Part shown: in pieces, positions 15,567 to 25,137 of the stretch
How positions within the stretch are numbered: the stretch's first letter is position 1
Layout of the letters: every line of letters begins with the position of its first letter
The notes under the pieces: generated by a model
What the model was told of the DNA's origin: nothing
Seen by the model: the letters and a program-made list of their open reading frames with translations, nothing else
Database searches by the model: none
Made by a program: the position numbers and the translations under genes
DNA from: Azospirillum brasilense
GTDB lineage: Bacteria; Pseudomonadota; Alphaproteobacteria; Azospirillales; Azospirillaceae
Direction of reading: 5' to 3'
Assembly: GCF_003349955.1 (NCBI RefSeq)
Contig: NZ_QLKQ01000041.1
Location: 1 to 64,000 of the forward strand
DNA: 64,000 nucleotides

Positions 15567-18500
15567 ATGTCGAAATACTTTATCGACCGGCCCGTCTTCG
15601 CCTGGGTCATCGCCATCGTCATCATGCTGGCGGGCGGTCTGGCCATCCTGGGCCTGCCCGTCGAGCAATACCCGAAGATCGCCCCGCCGACGGTGTCCAT
15701 CACCGCCAGCTACCCCGGCGCATCCGCGAAGACGCTGGAGGACACGGTCACCCAGGTCATCGAGCAGAAGATGACCGGGCTCGACCATTTCCGCTACATG
15801 TCGTCGAACAGCGACTCGTCGGGCAACGTCACCATCACCCTGACCTTCGAGCCGGAGGCCAACCCGGACATCGCCCAGGTCCAGGTGCAGAACAAGCTCC
15901 AGCTCGCCGTGCCGCTCCTGCCGCAGGAGGTGCAGCAGCGCGGCCTCCAGGTGTCGAAGGCCGGCAACGACTTCCTGATGGTCGCCGGCTTCGTGTCCAG
16001 CGACGGGCGGCTGACCCAGGGCGACATCGCCGACTATGTGGCCTCCAACCTCCAGGACACGATCAGCCGCGTCGAGGGCGTGGGCGACATCACCGTGTTC
16101 GGCCCGCAGCACGCCATGCGGATCTGGCTGGACCCCGACGCGCTGAACAGCCACCAGCTGACCACCATCGACGTCACCAACGCCATCAAGGCGGAGAACG
16201 CGCAGGTCTCGGCCGGCCAGCTCGGCGGCGCCCCGGCGGTGCCCGGCCAGCGCATCAATGCCACCATCATGGCGCAGTCGCGCATGCAGACGCCGGAGGA
16301 GTTCGGCGCCATCCTGCTGCGCGTCAATCCCGACGGCGGGCAGGTGCGTCTGCGCGACGTCGCGCGGATCGAGATCGGGCAGGAAACCTACGAGATCACC
16401 GCCCGCTACAACGGCAAGCCGGCGGCGGGCCTGGGCGTCAAGCTGGCGACCGGGGCCAACGCGCTGGACACCGCCGCGGCGGTGAAGGCGCGCATCGCCG
16501 AGCTGTCGGCCTTCTTCCCTGAGGGGCTGGAGGTCATCTACCCCTACGACACGACGCCCTTCGTCGAGCTGTCGATCCACGAGGTCGTCAAGACGCTGAT
16601 CGAGGCGATCATCCTCGTCTTCGCCGTGATGTACCTGTTCCTGCAGAACTTCCGGGCGACGCTGATCCCGACCATCGCGGTTCCCGTGGTGCTTCTCGGC
16701 ACCTTCGGCGTGCTGTCGCTGTTCGGCTTCTCGATCAACACGCTGACGATGTTCGGCATGGTGCTGGCCATCGGTCTGCTGGTCGACGACGCCATCGTGG
16801 TGGTGGAGAACGTCGAGCGCGTGATGAGCGAGGACGGGCTGCCCCCGCGCGAGGCGACCCGCAAGTCGATGGGCCAGATCACCGGCGCGCTGATCGGCAT
16901 CGCGCTGGTGCTGTCCGCCGTGTTCGTCCCCATGGCCTTCTTCGGCGGCTCCGCCGGCGCCATCTACCGCCAGTTCTCGCTGACCATCGTGTCGGCGATG
17001 GCGCTGTCGGTTCTGGTCGCCCTGGTGCTGACCCCGGCGCTCTGCGCCACCATCCTGAAGCCGGTGGCGAAGGGCCACGGCCACGCCAAGCGCGGCTTCT
17101 TCGGCCTGTTCAACCGCGGCTTCGATGCCAGCAGCCGCGTCTATCTGCGCGGCGTGCGCGGGGCGGTGTCGCGGCTCGGGCGCTACGGCCTCGCCTACGC
17201 GCTGATCGTCGGCGGTCTGGCCTACCTGTTCCTCCAGATGCCCTCCTCCTTCCTGCCGCAGGAGGACCGCGGGACGATGTTCGTGCTGTGGTCGGCCCCT
17301 CCGAACGCCAGCATCGAGCGCACGCTGGAGACCACCAAGCAGGTCGAGACCTACTTCCTGGAGCAGGAGAAAGACAGCGTCGAGGGGCTGTTCACCATCG
17401 CCGGCTTCAACTTCGCCGGCCGCGGCCAGAACGCCGGCATGGCCTTCGTCCGGCTGCGCGACTGGAGCGAGCGCGAGTCCGCCGACCGCAAGCCGACGGC
17501 CATCGCCGGCCGCGCCATGGGCGCCCTGTCGAAGGCCAAGGACGCGGTGGTCTTCGCCTTCATGCCGCCCTCGGTTCCGGGTCTCGGCAACGCCACCGGC
17601 TTCGACCTGCAGCTGGTGGACCGCGGCGGCGTCGGGCACGACCGGCTGATGCAGGCGCGCAACCAGCTTCTGGGCCTCGCGGCGCAGAACGGCAAGCTGG
17701 TTGGCGTCCGCCCGAACGGTCTGGAGGACACGCCGCAGTTCAAGCTGACGGTGGACCGCGAGAAGGCCAGCGCGCTCGGCCTGTCGCTGACCGACGTCAA
17801 CACGACCCTGACGGCGGCCTGGGGCTCCTCCTACGTCAACGACTTCATCGACCGGGGGCGCGTGAAGCGCGTCTATCTCCAGGCGGACGCGCCCTACCGC
17901 ATGCAGCCGAGCGACGTCGACCGCTGGTACGTGCGCAACGCCATGGGGCAAATGGTGCCGTTCTCCGCCTTCACCACGGCGCAATGGACCTACGGTTCGC
18001 CGAAGCTGGAGCGCTACAACGGCATGTCGTCGCTCAACATCCAGGGCTCCGCGGCGCCGGGCATCAGCTCCGGCGAGGCGATGCAGGAGATGGAGGCGAT
18101 GATGGCCAAGCTGCCGCCGGGCGTCGGCTATGAGTGGACCGGCCTGTCCTACGAGGAGCGGCTGAGCGGGTCGCAGGCGCCGGCGCTCTACGCCCTGTCC
18201 ATGCTGATCGTCTTCCTCTGCCTGGCCGCGCTCTACGAGAGCTGGTCGGTGCCGGTGTCGGTCATCCTGGTGGTGCCGCTGGGCGTCATCGGTGCCGTGC
18301 TCGCCGCCACGCTGCGCGGCCTGCCCAGCGACGTCTACTTCCAGGTGGGCCTGCTGACGACCATCGGCCTGTCGGCGAAGAACGCCATCCTGATCGTGGA
18401 GTTCGCCAAGGCGCTCTACGACGAGGGCATGGACCTGAAGGACGCCGCCATCGAGGCGTGCCGGCAACGCCTGCGCCCGATCATCATGACCTCGCTGGCC

Positions 18501-18719
18501 TTCGTGCTGGGCGTGCTGCCGCTGGCGACCAGCAGCGGCGCCGGTTCGGAAAGCCAGAACGCCATCGGCGTGGGCGTGATGGGCGGCATGATCTCCGCCA
18601 CCGTGCTGGCGATCCTGTTCGTCCCGGTCTTCTTCGTCGCGGTTTATCGCTTGTTCGGCAGTAAGCGCGCCGGCGCCCATCCCCCGCAGGGTGCCGAGCC
18701 GGTGCCCGCCGGCGACTGA
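15567..18719 (+). CDS. acrB: RND multidrug efflux permease, HAE1 family
   Basis: A 1050-residue inner-membrane proton/drug antiporter of the AcrB/MexB type. It has twelve expected transmembrane helices: TM1 at [20 protein letters not shown], a large periplasmic porter loop, TM2-TM6, a second large loop, and TM8-TM12. TM4 holds the proton-relay aspartates in [18 protein letters not shown]10 carries the conserved lysine in [35 protein letters not shown] and [14 protein letters not shown] are typical RND blocks. The length equals that of classical HAE1 pumps. It forms an operon with the adaptor but no TolC-like outer-membrane gene follows: an intrinsic terminator ends the unit at 18747-18777. 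The substrate range cannot be read from sequence. Confidence 0.95.
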   Translation: MSKYFIDRPVFAWVIAIVIMLAGGLAILGLPVEQYPKIAPPTVSITASYPGASAKTLEDTVTQVIEQKMTGLDHFRYMSSNSDSSGNVTITLTFEPEANPDIAQVQVQNKLQLAVPLLPQEVQQRGLQVSKAGNDFLMVAGFVSSDGRLTQGDIADYVASNLQDTISRVEGVGDITVFGPQHAMRIWLDPDALNSHQLTTIDVTNAIKAENAQVSAGQLGGAPAVPGQRINATIMAQSRMQTPEEFGAILLRVNPDGGQVRLRDVARIEIGQETYEITARYNGKPAAGLGVKLATGANALDTAAAVKARIAELSAFFPEGLEVIYPYDTTPFVELSIHEVVKTLIEAIILVFAVMYLFLQNFRATLIPTIAVPVVLLGTFGVLSLFGFSINTLTMFGMVLAIGLLVDDAIVVVENVERVMSEDGLPPREATRKSMGQITGALIGIALVLSAVFVPMAFFGGSAGAIYRQFSLTIVSAMALSVLVALVLTPALCATILKPVAKGHGHAKRGFFGLFNRGFDASSRVYLRGVRGAVSRLGRYGLAYALIVGGLAYLFLQMPSSFLPQEDRGTMFVLWSAPPNASIERTLETTKQVETYFLEQEKDSVEGLFTIAGFNFAGRGQNAGMAFVRLRDWSERESADRKPTAIAGRAMGALSKAKDAVVFAFMPPSVPGLGNATGFDLQLVDRGGVGHDRLMQARNQLLGLAAQNGKLVGVRPNGLEDTPQFKLTVDREKASALGLSLTDVNTTLTAAWGSSYVNDFIDRGRVKRVYLQADAPYRMQPSDVDRWYVRNAMGQMVPFSAFTTAQWTYGSPKLERYNGMSSLNIQGSAAPGISSGEAMQEMEAMMAKLPPGVGYEWTGLSYEERLSGSQAPALYALSMLIVFLCLAALYESWSVPVSVILVVPLGVIGAVLAATLRGLPSDVYFQVGLLTTIGLSAKNAILIVEFAKALYDEGMDLKDAAIEACRQRLRPIIMTSLAFVLGVLPLATSSGAGSESQNAIGVGVMGGMISATVLAILFVPVFFVAVYRLFGSKRAGAHPPQGAEPVPAGD

Positions 18720-18746
18720 CGGTCCGGCTGCGGCTGGAAGCGGAAG

Positions 18747-18777
18747 GCCCGGTCCCGGAAACGGTGCCGGGCTTTTT
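18747..18777 (+). terminator. Rho-independent terminator of the efflux operon
   Basis: GCCCGGTCCCG, loop GAAA-like, then CGGTGCCGGGC is followed directly by TTTTT. The stem is GC-rich with one mismatched pair. It lies 28 bases after the pump stop codon and before the toxin-antitoxin promoter. Confidence 0.85.
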
Positions 18778-18845
18778 GTTGGCTCTGTTTTTTCGGCCGC
18801 GTCTTGTGGGCGGTGCTTTGTCCTTGCATGAGGGATCATTCGGAC

Positions 18846-18864
18846 TCATATTTTCGCCATATGA
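18846..18864. promoter_or_regulatory. palindrome at the toxin-antitoxin promoter
   Basis: TCATAT-TTTCGCC-ATATGA has perfect 6-base arms and lies 18 bases before the antitoxin ATG, in the position expected for an autoregulatory operator of a Xre/RES module. Binding by the antitoxin is inferred. Confidence 0.5.
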
Positions 18865-18881
18865 TACCGTAGGGAGGAGCC

Positions 18882-19316
18882 ATGATCCGCGCCGAAATGG
18901 TGGCCGAGGTTCTGGGTGGAGAGCGGCTGATCGGGCGCCCGGTCCATTCGCTGGCCGATCTCAGCGATGCCGTTGATGAGGGGCTGCCCAAGTCGACGCT
19001 CGGCACCGTCGTCAAGCGCGTCACCCGCGATCCCCGGCATCGCCGCACCATCATGTACGGCATCGTGCCGGAGGCCACCTACAAGCGGCGCCGTGATCGG
19101 CTGAGCCGGGATGAAAGCGAACGGACGGAGCGCTTGGCCCGCATCACCGCCCACGCGCTGAGTGTTTGGGGGGTGGAGGCGGACGCCCAGGATTTCCTGG
19201 CGGCGCCGCACCCGATGCTGGGCGGCCGCACGCCGGTGGAGGCGGCGGTGACGGACCTCGGGGCGCGGCAGGTCGAGCAGATCCTCGCGGCCATTGAATA
19301 TGGGCTTCCCGTGTGA
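18882..19316 (+). CDS. Xre/MbcA/ParS-type antitoxin
   Basis: A 144-residue type II antitoxin. The N-terminal half resembles the Xre-like helix-turn-helix region of this group (VAEVLGGERLIG, then GLPKSTLGTVVKRVT). The C-terminal ParS/MbcA toxin-binding domain includes YKRRRDRLSRDESERTERLA, ITAHALSVWG, and the family hallmark AAPHPMLGGRTPVEAAVTDLG, followed by ARQVEQILAAIEYGLPV. GGGAGGAG lies six bases before the ATG. The stop codon overlaps the GTG start of the RES toxin (GTGA), the usual coupling for this system. A palindrome at 18846-18864 fits autoregulation. The antitoxin is expected to neutralise the toxin by capping its active site and to repress the operon. Confidence 0.9.
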   Translation: MIRAEMVAEVLGGERLIGRPVHSLADLSDAVDEGLPKSTLGTVVKRVTRDPRHRRTIMYGIVPEATYKRRRDRLSRDESERTERLARITAHALSVWGVEADAQDFLAAPHPMLGGRTPVEAAVTDLGARQVEQILAAIEYGLPV

Positions 19317-19768
19317 TCGCCTTCCGGATTGCCGGCGCCAACCATCCGGTGTTCGACGGAACCGGTGCCGAGGTGCACGGTGGGCGTTGGAACTCGCGTG
19401 GGCGCCGGGTGATCTATGGCGGCGAGTCCTTCGCCATCTGCATGCTGGAACGGCTGGTCTACACCGCCATCGGCCGCGCTCCGGTCAATGACCGTTTCGT
19501 TTCGATCACCATTCCGGACGATGCCGTCGAAACCGTCCATCCAGCCCATCTGCCCGGCTGGGACGAGCCCGGCTATGCGGTGGCGAGCGCCTATGGTGAC
19601 CGGTGGTTCGACGAGGGGCGTTCCGCGGTTCTTCTGGTGCCGTCCGCCGTCACGGCGGTGGACCGCAACATCGTCATAAACCAACGCCATCCCGACGCCG
19701 CCCGCATCACCGTTTCCGCGGAGCAGCCGGTGCGGTGGGACCCGCGCCTGTTCTCCCGCCCCCGTTGA
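19313..19768 (+). CDS. RES domain toxin (NAD+-targeting family)
   Basis: A 151-residue RES-domain protein. Known members degrade or phosphorolyse NAD+ and arrest growth. The family signature is visible at the start (FRIAGANHPVFDGTGAEVHG, then GGRWNSRGRRVIYGGES), with the conserved Arg and Tyr of the RES motif. A Glu follows in CMLERLVYTA, and the late SAVLLVPSAVTAVDRNIVIN segment provides the conserved Ser and Asn. GTG at 19313 overlaps the antitoxin stop by four bases, giving translational coupling. It is convergent with hexR, and the AT-rich element at 19825-19853 lies in the gap. No sign of truncation is seen. Confidence 0.9.
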   Translation: MIAFRIAGANHPVFDGTGAEVHGGRWNSRGRRVIYGGESFAICMLERLVYTAIGRAPVNDRFVSITIPDDAVETVHPAHLPGWDEPGYAVASAYGDRWFDEGRSAVLLVPSAVTAVDRNIVINQRHPDAARITVSAEQPVRWDPRLFSRPR

Positions 19769-19824
19769 AGCGGCCATCGATCCGCGGCGAAACGGCGCAG
19801 GCTGCGCACCACCGGCCGAAGCGC

Positions 19825-19853
19825 CTTGCCGTCAAACTGATATACTAGTATTT
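19825..19853 (+). promoter_or_regulatory. AT-rich element at the 3' end of hexR (copy 3 of 3)
   Basis: Read on the plus strand: CTTGCCGTCAAA, then CTGATATACTAGTATTT. It shares 17 consecutive bases with the element before pyk. It overlaps the hexR stop codon (19852-19854) and points into hexR antisense, where no gene is evident, so it is either an orphan promoter, a regulator binding site or a relic of a rearranged promoter. Confidence 0.55.
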
Positions 19854-20688
19854 ATTGTTCCCGGGGGTGACGGCTGAGCGCCTGCTTGTGGCGTTCCAGC
19901 CGCTCCCGCAGGGCGTCGCCTTTGCGCAGCGCCACGGCAATCGACAGGATGTCGCCGAGGACCAGATGGCTGATGCGCGACGTCATGGGCGAGTGGATGT
20001 CGAAGTCTTCCGCGACGTCGGCGAGCAGGCTGACCGTGGCGAGCTGCGCCAGCGGCGAGCCGGAGCGGGTGATGGCGACGACCGCGGCCCCGGACGACAG
20101 CGCGTTCTGCACGGCCTCCAGCATGTCGCGGGTGCCGCCCGAACTGGACACGGCGACCACCGCGTCGCCGGGGGCGAGCGACAGGGCCGACACGAAATAG
20201 ACGTGGGCGTCGCTGTAGGCGACCGTGGGGATGCCCAGCCGGAAGAATCGGCGCTGGATGTCCTGCGCCACCGTGCCGGAGTTGCCGGAGCCGTAGAACT
20301 CGATCCGCCGCGCCCCGGCCAGCAGGTCGGCGGCGCGGTCCACCGATTCCGCCGACAGGTTGTTGCGCACCTGCATGAGCGTCGCCAGGGTGCGGTCGAA
20401 CACCTTGCCCGCGATGCCCGCCGCGCGGTCGTCCGGGCTGACCTCCTGGTCGATGAAGGGCATGCCGGCGGCGATGTCCTGGGCCAGCTTGATCTTGAAC
20501 TCGCGGAAGCCGCTGCAGCCGAGCGCCCCGCAGAAGCGGGCGATGGTCGGCTCGCTGACCCCGGCGCGCTCCGCCATGTCGGCCATCGACAGGGTGATCA
20601 CCTCGCCCGGCTGGGCCAGCACGCAGTCCGCCAGCTTCCGTTCCGAAGGACGGAGCCCGTCGCGCACCGCCATGATCCTCGCCAGCAT
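19852..20688 (-). CDS. hexR: MurR/RpiR family regulator, HexR-like
   Basis: A 278-residue regulator with an N-terminal RpiR helix-turn-helix domain (LRPSERKLADCVLAQPG, then MADMAERAGVSEPTIARFCG, about residues 10-70). A C-terminal SIS sugar-phosphate-binding domain (about 115-255) has RRIEFYGSGNSGTVAQDIQ and AVVAVSSSGGTRDMLEAV. HexR proteins sense ketodeoxyphosphogluconate and control central carbon genes. Two sites in the divergent region with pflB closely match the HexR consensus TGTARTWWWMYTACA. The perfect palindrome at 20883-20903 is near pflB, and a partial match at 20730-20746 lies 42 bases before this start. This supports the HexR assignment and suggests autoregulation plus control of pflB. 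Confidence 0.85.
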   Translation of the reverse strand: MLARIMAVRDGLRPSERKLADCVLAQPGEVITLSMADMAERAGVSEPTIARFCGALGCSGFREFKIKLAQDIAAGMPFIDQEVSPDDRAAGIAGKVFDRTLATLMQVRNNLSAESVDRAADLLAGARRIEFYGSGNSGTVAQDIQRRFFRLGIPTVAYSDAHVYFVSALSLAPGDAVVAVSSSGGTRDMLEAVQNALSSGAAVVAITRSGSPLAQLATVSLLADVAEDFDIHSPMTSRISHLVLGDILSIAVALRKGDALRERLERHKQALSRHPREQ

Positions 20689-20729
20689 CGGCCTGTTCCC
20701 CCGTTCCGTCCATCCGCCATCGTAGCACG

Positions 20730-20746
20730 GATAGTAAAACTACATC
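20730..20746. promoter_or_regulatory. HexR-like site near hexR
   Basis: On the minus strand, GATGTAGTTTTACTATC matches the first 13 positions of TGTARTWWWMYTACA and diverges at the last two. It is 42 bases before the hexR start, in the position for autoregulation. Confidence 0.55.
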
Positions 20747-20882
20747 GTGCGATAGAAGGGCGCTATCGGCGGCGCTGTCCCACATATCGGGACCGCCGAC
20801 GATGCGGCGTTCCGTCACAGTAGCTTCATCAAAGAACGTGGAAAATCAACCGCTTTTGCCTTGCGCGCCTCCCTGATCCGGT

Positions 20883-20903
20883 TTATGTAGCAAAACTACA
20901 TAA
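20883..20903. promoter_or_regulatory. HexR-like operator upstream of pflB
   Basis: TTATGTAG-CAAAA-CTACATAA is a palindrome with perfect 8-base arms. Its central 15 bases match the published HexR consensus at 14 positions. It lies about 160 bases before the pflB start. Confidence 0.7.
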
Positions 20904-21061
20904 TGACCTTTGGCCCTGCCGGCTTCACAGCCCGTTGCCACACCGCCGCTCCCGCCCCGACCAGGGGGCCGGCGGTCTTCCGACCCCTCCGCTGGGGGGC
21001 CTCCAGGGTCGATCAGCGACGCGGCGCGTGCCGCCCAGACGCCTTTTCGTGAGGAGACATC

Positions 21062-23344
21062 ATGGACACCCTGCTGAGAGACGGACTCGTCGAGACCCCG
21101 GAACAGCAAGCCGAGCGCCCCTGGCGCCGCTTCGTTCCGGGCGTCTGGCAGCAAGAGGTCAACGTCCGCGACTTCATCGTCCGCAACGTCCACCCCTACG
21201 CCGGGGATTCCCGTTTCCTGACCGGCCCGACCGGACGGACCAAGGCCCTGTGGGACAAGGTCACCGCCCTGCTGAAGGAGGAGCGCGCGGCCAAGGGCGG
21301 CGTGCTCGACGCCGATACGGAGGTCTTCGGCTCGATCACCGCCCACGCGCCCGGCTACATCGACCGGGAGCTTGAACTCGTCGTCGGGCTTCAGACGGAC
21401 AAGCCGCTGAAGCGCGCGATCATGCCCTTCGGCGGCTGGCGGATGGTCAAGAACGGGCTGGAGGCCTACGGCTTCAAACCCTCGCCCAGGCTGGAGGAGG
21501 TCTTCCCCGGCCTGCGCAAGTCGCACAATGACGGCGTCTTCGACGTCTACACCGACGAGATGCTGCGCTGCCGCAAGTCCGGCGTCATCACCGGCCTGCC
21601 GGACGCCTATGGGCGCGGCCGCATCATCGGCGACTACCGCCGGCTGGCGCTCTACGGCGCGACCTTCCTGATCGAGGACAAGAAGGCGCAGTACAAGAGC
21701 CTTGAGCTGGACCGCATCGACGAGCACACGCTGGGCCTGCGCGAGGAGATCACCGAGCAGATCAAGGCGCTGAAAGAACTGGCCGCCATGGCCAAGTCCT
21801 ACGGCTTCGACGTGTCGCGCCCGGCGGCCAACGCCCGCGAGGCGGTGCAGTGGACGTATCTGGCCTATCTGGCCGCGGTGAAGGAGGCCAACGGGGCGGC
21901 CATGTCGCTCGGCCGCGTCTCCAGCTTCCTCGACGTCTACGTCGAGCGCGATCTGCGCGACGGCCTGCTGACCGAGGAGGAGGCGCAGGAGCTGATCGAC
22001 CAGTTCGTGACCAAGCTGCGCATCGTCCGCTTCCTGCGCACGCCGGAATACGACCAGCTCTTCTCCGGCGACCCGACCTGGGTGACGGAGTGCATCGGCG
22101 GCATGGCGCTCGACGGGCGCACGCTGGTGACGAAGAACAGCTTCCGCATGCTCCAGACCCTGAACAACCTCGGCCCGGCGCCGGAACCGAACCTGACCGT
22201 TCTGTGGTCGGAAAGCCTGCCGGAAGGCTTCAAGAAATTCTGCGCCGAAACGTCGATCAAGACCTGCTCGGTGCAGTACGAGAACGACGACCTGATGCGG
22301 CCCTACTGGGGCGACGACTACGGCATCGCCTGCTGCGTCTCGGCCATGCGCATCGGCAAGCAGATGCAGTTCTTCGGCGCCCGCGCCAACCTCGCCAAGA
22401 CGCTGCTCTACGCCATCAACGGCGGCCGCGACGAGGTGTCGGGCGAGCAGGTCGGCCCGGCCTTCGCGCCGATCACCGGCGACGTGCTCGACCACGACAC
22501 GGTGGTCGCCCGCCTGCTGCCGATGATGGAATGGCTGGCGCGGGCCTACATGAACACGCTCAACGCCATCCACTTCATGCACGACAAGTACATGTACGAG
22601 CGGCTGGAGATGGCCCTGCACGACCGCGACGTGCTGCGCACCATGGCCTGCGGCATCGCCGGCCTGAGCGTCGTCGCGGACAGCCTGTCGGCCATCAAGC
22701 ACGCCACGGTCAAGGTGGTGCGCGACGAGCGTGGCCTCGCCACCGACTTCGTCATCGAGGGCGACTATCCGGCCTTCGGCAACAACGACGACCGGGTCGA
22801 CGGCATCGCGGTGTGGCTGGTCGAGACCTTCATGGGTCTGCTGCGCAAGCAGAAGGCCTACCGCGACGCGGTGCCGACGCAGTCGGTGCTGACGATCACG
22901 TCGAACGTGGTCTACGGCAAGAAGACGGGCAACACGCCGGACGGGCGCAAGGCCGGCCAGCCCTTCGCACCGGGGGCCAACCCGATGCACGGGCGCGACC
23001 GCAAGGGGGCGATCGCCTCGATGGCGTCGGTGGCCAAGCTGCCCTACGCCCACGCCCAGGACGGCATCAGCTACACCTTCACCATCGTGCCCGGCGCGCT
23101 GGGTCCGACCGAGGGTGAGCGGGTGGACAATCTGGTGGGCATGCTGGACGGCTATTTCGGCCAGGGCGGGCACCACATCAACGTGAACGTCTTCGACCGC
23201 GAGACGCTGCTGCACGCCATGGACCATCCGGAGCTGTACCCGCAGCTGACCATCCGGGTGTCAGGCTACGCGGTGAACTTCATCAAGCTGACCCGCGAGC
23301 AGCAGATGGACGTCATCAGCCGCACCTTCCACGGGGCGCATTGA
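21062..23344 (+). CDS. pflB: formate C-acetyltransferase (pyruvate formate-lyase)
   Basis: A 760-residue glycyl-radical enzyme that cleaves pyruvate with CoA into acetyl-CoA and formate, the same length as E. coli PflB. The catalytic cysteine pair is in [16 protein letters not shown], and the glycyl-radical loop near the C-terminus is [20 protein letters not shown]. Other conserved blocks are [56 protein letters not shown] and [26 protein letters not shown] lies close before the ATG. Its activase and the formate channel are encoded 17 kb away with pyk, an unusual split. A HexR-like palindrome upstream suggests that sugar-phosphate levels control its expression; oxygen control is not visible. 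It is convergent with a sigma54-dependent regulator, with a repeat between. Confidence 0.96.
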   Translation: MDTLLRDGLVETPEQQAERPWRRFVPGVWQQEVNVRDFIVRNVHPYAGDSRFLTGPTGRTKALWDKVTALLKEERAAKGGVLDADTEVFGSITAHAPGYIDRELELVVGLQTDKPLKRAIMPFGGWRMVKNGLEAYGFKPSPRLEEVFPGLRKSHNDGVFDVYTDEMLRCRKSGVITGLPDAYGRGRIIGDYRRLALYGATFLIEDKKAQYKSLELDRIDEHTLGLREEITEQIKALKELAAMAKSYGFDVSRPAANAREAVQWTYLAYLAAVKEANGAAMSLGRVSSFLDVYVERDLRDGLLTEEEAQELIDQFVTKLRIVRFLRTPEYDQLFSGDPTWVTECIGGMALDGRTLVTKNSFRMLQTLNNLGPAPEPNLTVLWSESLPEGFKKFCAETSIKTCSVQYENDDLMRPYWGDDYGIACCVSAMRIGKQMQFFGARANLAKTLLYAINGGRDEVSGEQVGPAFAPITGDVLDHDTVVARLLPMMEWLARAYMNTLNAIHFMHDKYMYERLEMALHDRDVLRTMACGIAGLSVVADSLSAIKHATVKVVRDERGLATDFVIEGDYPAFGNNDDRVDGIAVWLVETFMGLLRKQKAYRDAVPTQSVLTITSNVVYGKKTGNTPDGRKAGQPFAPGANPMHGRDRKGAIASMASVAKLPYAHAQDGISYTFTIVPGALGPTEGERVDNLVGMLDGYFGQGGHHINVNVFDRETLLHAMDHPELYPQLTIRVSGYAVNFIKLTREQQMDVISRTFHGAH

Positions 23345-23367
23345 GAAGCGTCTGAGCCGCGACGTGC

Positions 23368-23477
23368 TGCCCCCACCCTGACCCTCCCCCGCTTCGCAGG
23401 GGAGGGGACAACTCCCTCTCCCGCCCAGCGGGGGAGGGAAGGGGCCCGCGGCGAAGCCGTGGGAAGGGTGGGGGCAA
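23368..23477. repeat. GC-rich palindromic intergenic repeat, family A
   Basis: This copy starts TGCTGCCCCCACCCTGACCC and ends GAAGGGTGGGGGCAAC, with internal CTCCCCCGCTTCGCAGGGG. It lies between the convergent pflB and sigma54 regulator genes and could form a hairpin that terminates both transcripts. Confidence 0.85.
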
Positions 23478-23488
23478 CACGTCCCGAC

Positions 23489-24925
23489 TCACACCGTCCC
23501 CTGGGTATCCTCCCTGATCCCCAGCGCCTGCATCCGCTCGTAGAGCGAGGCGCGCGAAATCCCCAGCAGCTTTGCGGCCTTCGCCTTCACCCCGCCGGTG
23601 CGGGACAGAGCGCCGACGATGGCCGCGCGTTCCGTCTCCTTCAACACGTCGCTCAAGGGACGGTCGCCCCCCTCCAGCGGCCGCTCGCCCGGACCGGCGG
23701 GACCCGCCGCGCGCGGCAGGGCGCCGCGGATGTGCTCGGCGGTCAGGGCCGTGTCGTCAGTCATGGCCGACACCCGTTCCAGCACGTTGCGCAGCTCCCG
23801 CACGTTGCCCGGCCAGTCGTAATCCTCCAGCACGGCGATGGCCCCGGCGGTCAGCTCCCGCGACGGTGCGGTGGTGGTGAAGGCCAGCTCGTCGAGGATG
23901 CGGTCGGCGATGCTGCCGATGTCCTCCGTCCGGTCGCGCAGCGGCGGCAGAGTGATCGGAACCACGTTCAGACGGTAATAGAGGTCGGCGCGGAACTGCC
24001 GCTCGCGGACCAGGGCGTCGAGGTCGCGGCTGGTCGCCGCGATGACGCGCAGATCGACGCGCACCACCTTGTTGGAGCCGACCGCCTCGAACTCGCGCTC
24101 CTGAAGCACGCGCAGCAGCTTGGCCTGCAACGGCAGCGGCATGTCGCCGATCTCGTCCAGGAACAGGGTGCCGCCGTCGGCCAGTTGGAACTTGCCTTCG
24201 CGCATCTTGCGGTCGGCGCCGGTGTAGGCGCCGGGGGCGACGCCGAACAGCTCCGATTCCAGGAGGTTTTCCGGGATCGCCGCGACGTTCACCCCGACGA
24301 AGGGCGCCCCGGCACGCGGGCTGGCGGCGTGGATGCCGTGGGCCAGCAGCTCCTTGCCGGTGCCGGTCTCGCCCAGCAGCAGGACGGTGCTGTCGAGCTG
24401 CGCGGCGCGGCGGGCCAGGCGCTTCACCTCGCGCATGGAATCGCTGTTGCCGATCATCTGCGACAGGGAGTATTTCGCGCGCCGCTCCTGCGCCAGCTCC
24501 TGCCGGGCGCGGGTCAGCTCCTCCTGGAGTTTCTGGTATTTCGACATCAGCGGGCGCAGCCGGTCGGCCCGGTCGAACAGGGCGAAGCCGATGGCGCCGA
24601 TCAACGTCCCGTCCTCCTCGCGCAGCGGCAGGCGGGTGACCACGATGGTCCGCTCCCCGATGTCCATGAGGTCGAGCAGCATGGTCTGCCCGCTCTCCAC
24701 CACATGGCGCATCTGACTGTTGGGGATGACCTCCTCCACCGGGCGGCCAAGCGCGTCGTCCGGGTTCCCGGAATAGCCGAGCAACTCCAGATAGCGCTCG
24801 CCGATCCAGGCGATCCGCGCGTCCCGGTCGACCACGATCAGCCCGACGCAGGCGTCCGCCAGATGGTGGAACAGCGATTCCACGGCCCGGGCCCGCAAAT
24901 GTTCGAAGTTCGGTTCGAGGCTCAT
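23489..24925 (-). CDS. sigma54-dependent activator with N-terminal PAS domain and Fis-type DNA-binding end
   Basis: A 478-residue bacterial enhancer-binding protein. A PAS sensor domain (about residues 17-125: [20 protein letters not shown], then YLELLGYS) is followed by a coiled linker. The AAA+ domain has Walker [11 protein letters not shown] (about 183-192), the sigma54-contact loop as GAYTGA (232-237) instead of the commoner GAFTGA, Walker [13 protein letters not shown], and [20 protein letters not shown]. The C-terminal Fis helix-turn-helix is [24 protein letters not shown] at 24925 is chosen for its AAGAAGGAAGAAGG leader; the open frame extends to 25039. PAS-domain activators sense redox, light or small ligands. 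No clear -24/-12 promoter was recognised near pflB or the neighbouring genes, so its target is unknown. Confidence 0.9.
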   Translation of the reverse strand: MSLEPNFEHLRARAVESLFHHLADACVGLIVVDRDARIAWIGERYLELLGYSGNPDDALGRPVEEVIPNSQMRHVVESGQTMLLDLMDIGERTIVVTRLPLREEDGTLIGAIGFALFDRADRLRPLMSKYQKLQEELTRARQELAQERRAKYSLSQMIGNSDSMREVKRLARRAAQLDSTVLLLGETGTGKELLAHGIHAASPRAGAPFVGVNVAAIPENLLESELFGVAPGAYTGADRKMREGKFQLADGGTLFLDEIGDMPLPLQAKLLRVLQEREFEAVGSNKVVRVDLRVIAATSRDLDALVRERQFRADLYYRLNVVPITLPPLRDRTEDIGSIADRILDELAFTTTAPSRELTAGAIAVLEDYDWPGNVRELRNVLERVSAMTDDTALTAEHIRGALPRAAGPAGPGERPLEGGDRPLSDVLKETERAAIVGALSRTGGVKAKAAKLLGISRASLYERMQALGIREDTQGTV

Positions 24926-24996
24926 GCCTTCTTCCTTCTTGGAGGGGGCTTGGCGGGGCTTTGCGGAGGGGGATGCGGACCTAGCATCAAGTGGGG

Positions 24997-25101
24997 GCAC
25001 CATACCAGGGAATCCAGTTGGGGGGTGCTTCGCCCGCATGCATGACGGAAATCCTATGCCGAATTACGCCGTGTGCGGCAGGACACGCTGTTGTATGGTG
25101 C
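24997..25101. repeat. inverted repeat pair in the sigma54 regulator/ECF sigma control region
   Basis: GCACCATAC (24997-25005) is repeated as its exact complement GTATGGTGC (25093-25101). The 105-base interval lies between the divergent sigma54 regulator and ECF sigma genes. It could be an operator pair or a cruciform; there is no recognised binder. Confidence 0.35.
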
Positions 25102-25137
25102 GCAAAGACCGAGACCGACCGAAGACCTTTCCCTGGC

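Larger units (their letters stand above)
20689..21061. other. divergent control region between hexR and pflB
   Basis: These 373 bases hold no gene. They contain the two HexR-like sites at 20730-20746 and 20883-20903 and a strong GAGGAG ribosome-binding site just before the pflB ATG. Confidence 0.6.

Noticed and set aside
18720..18780. An outer-membrane TolC-like gene for the RND operon
   Set aside because: An intrinsic terminator ends the operon directly after the pump, and the following genes are a toxin-antitoxin pair.
23341..23480. CRISPR-like repeats suggested by GC-rich repeated blocks
   Set aside because: The blocks are inverted palindromic pairs without regular spacers, so they belong to the intergenic repeat families and not to a CRISPR array.
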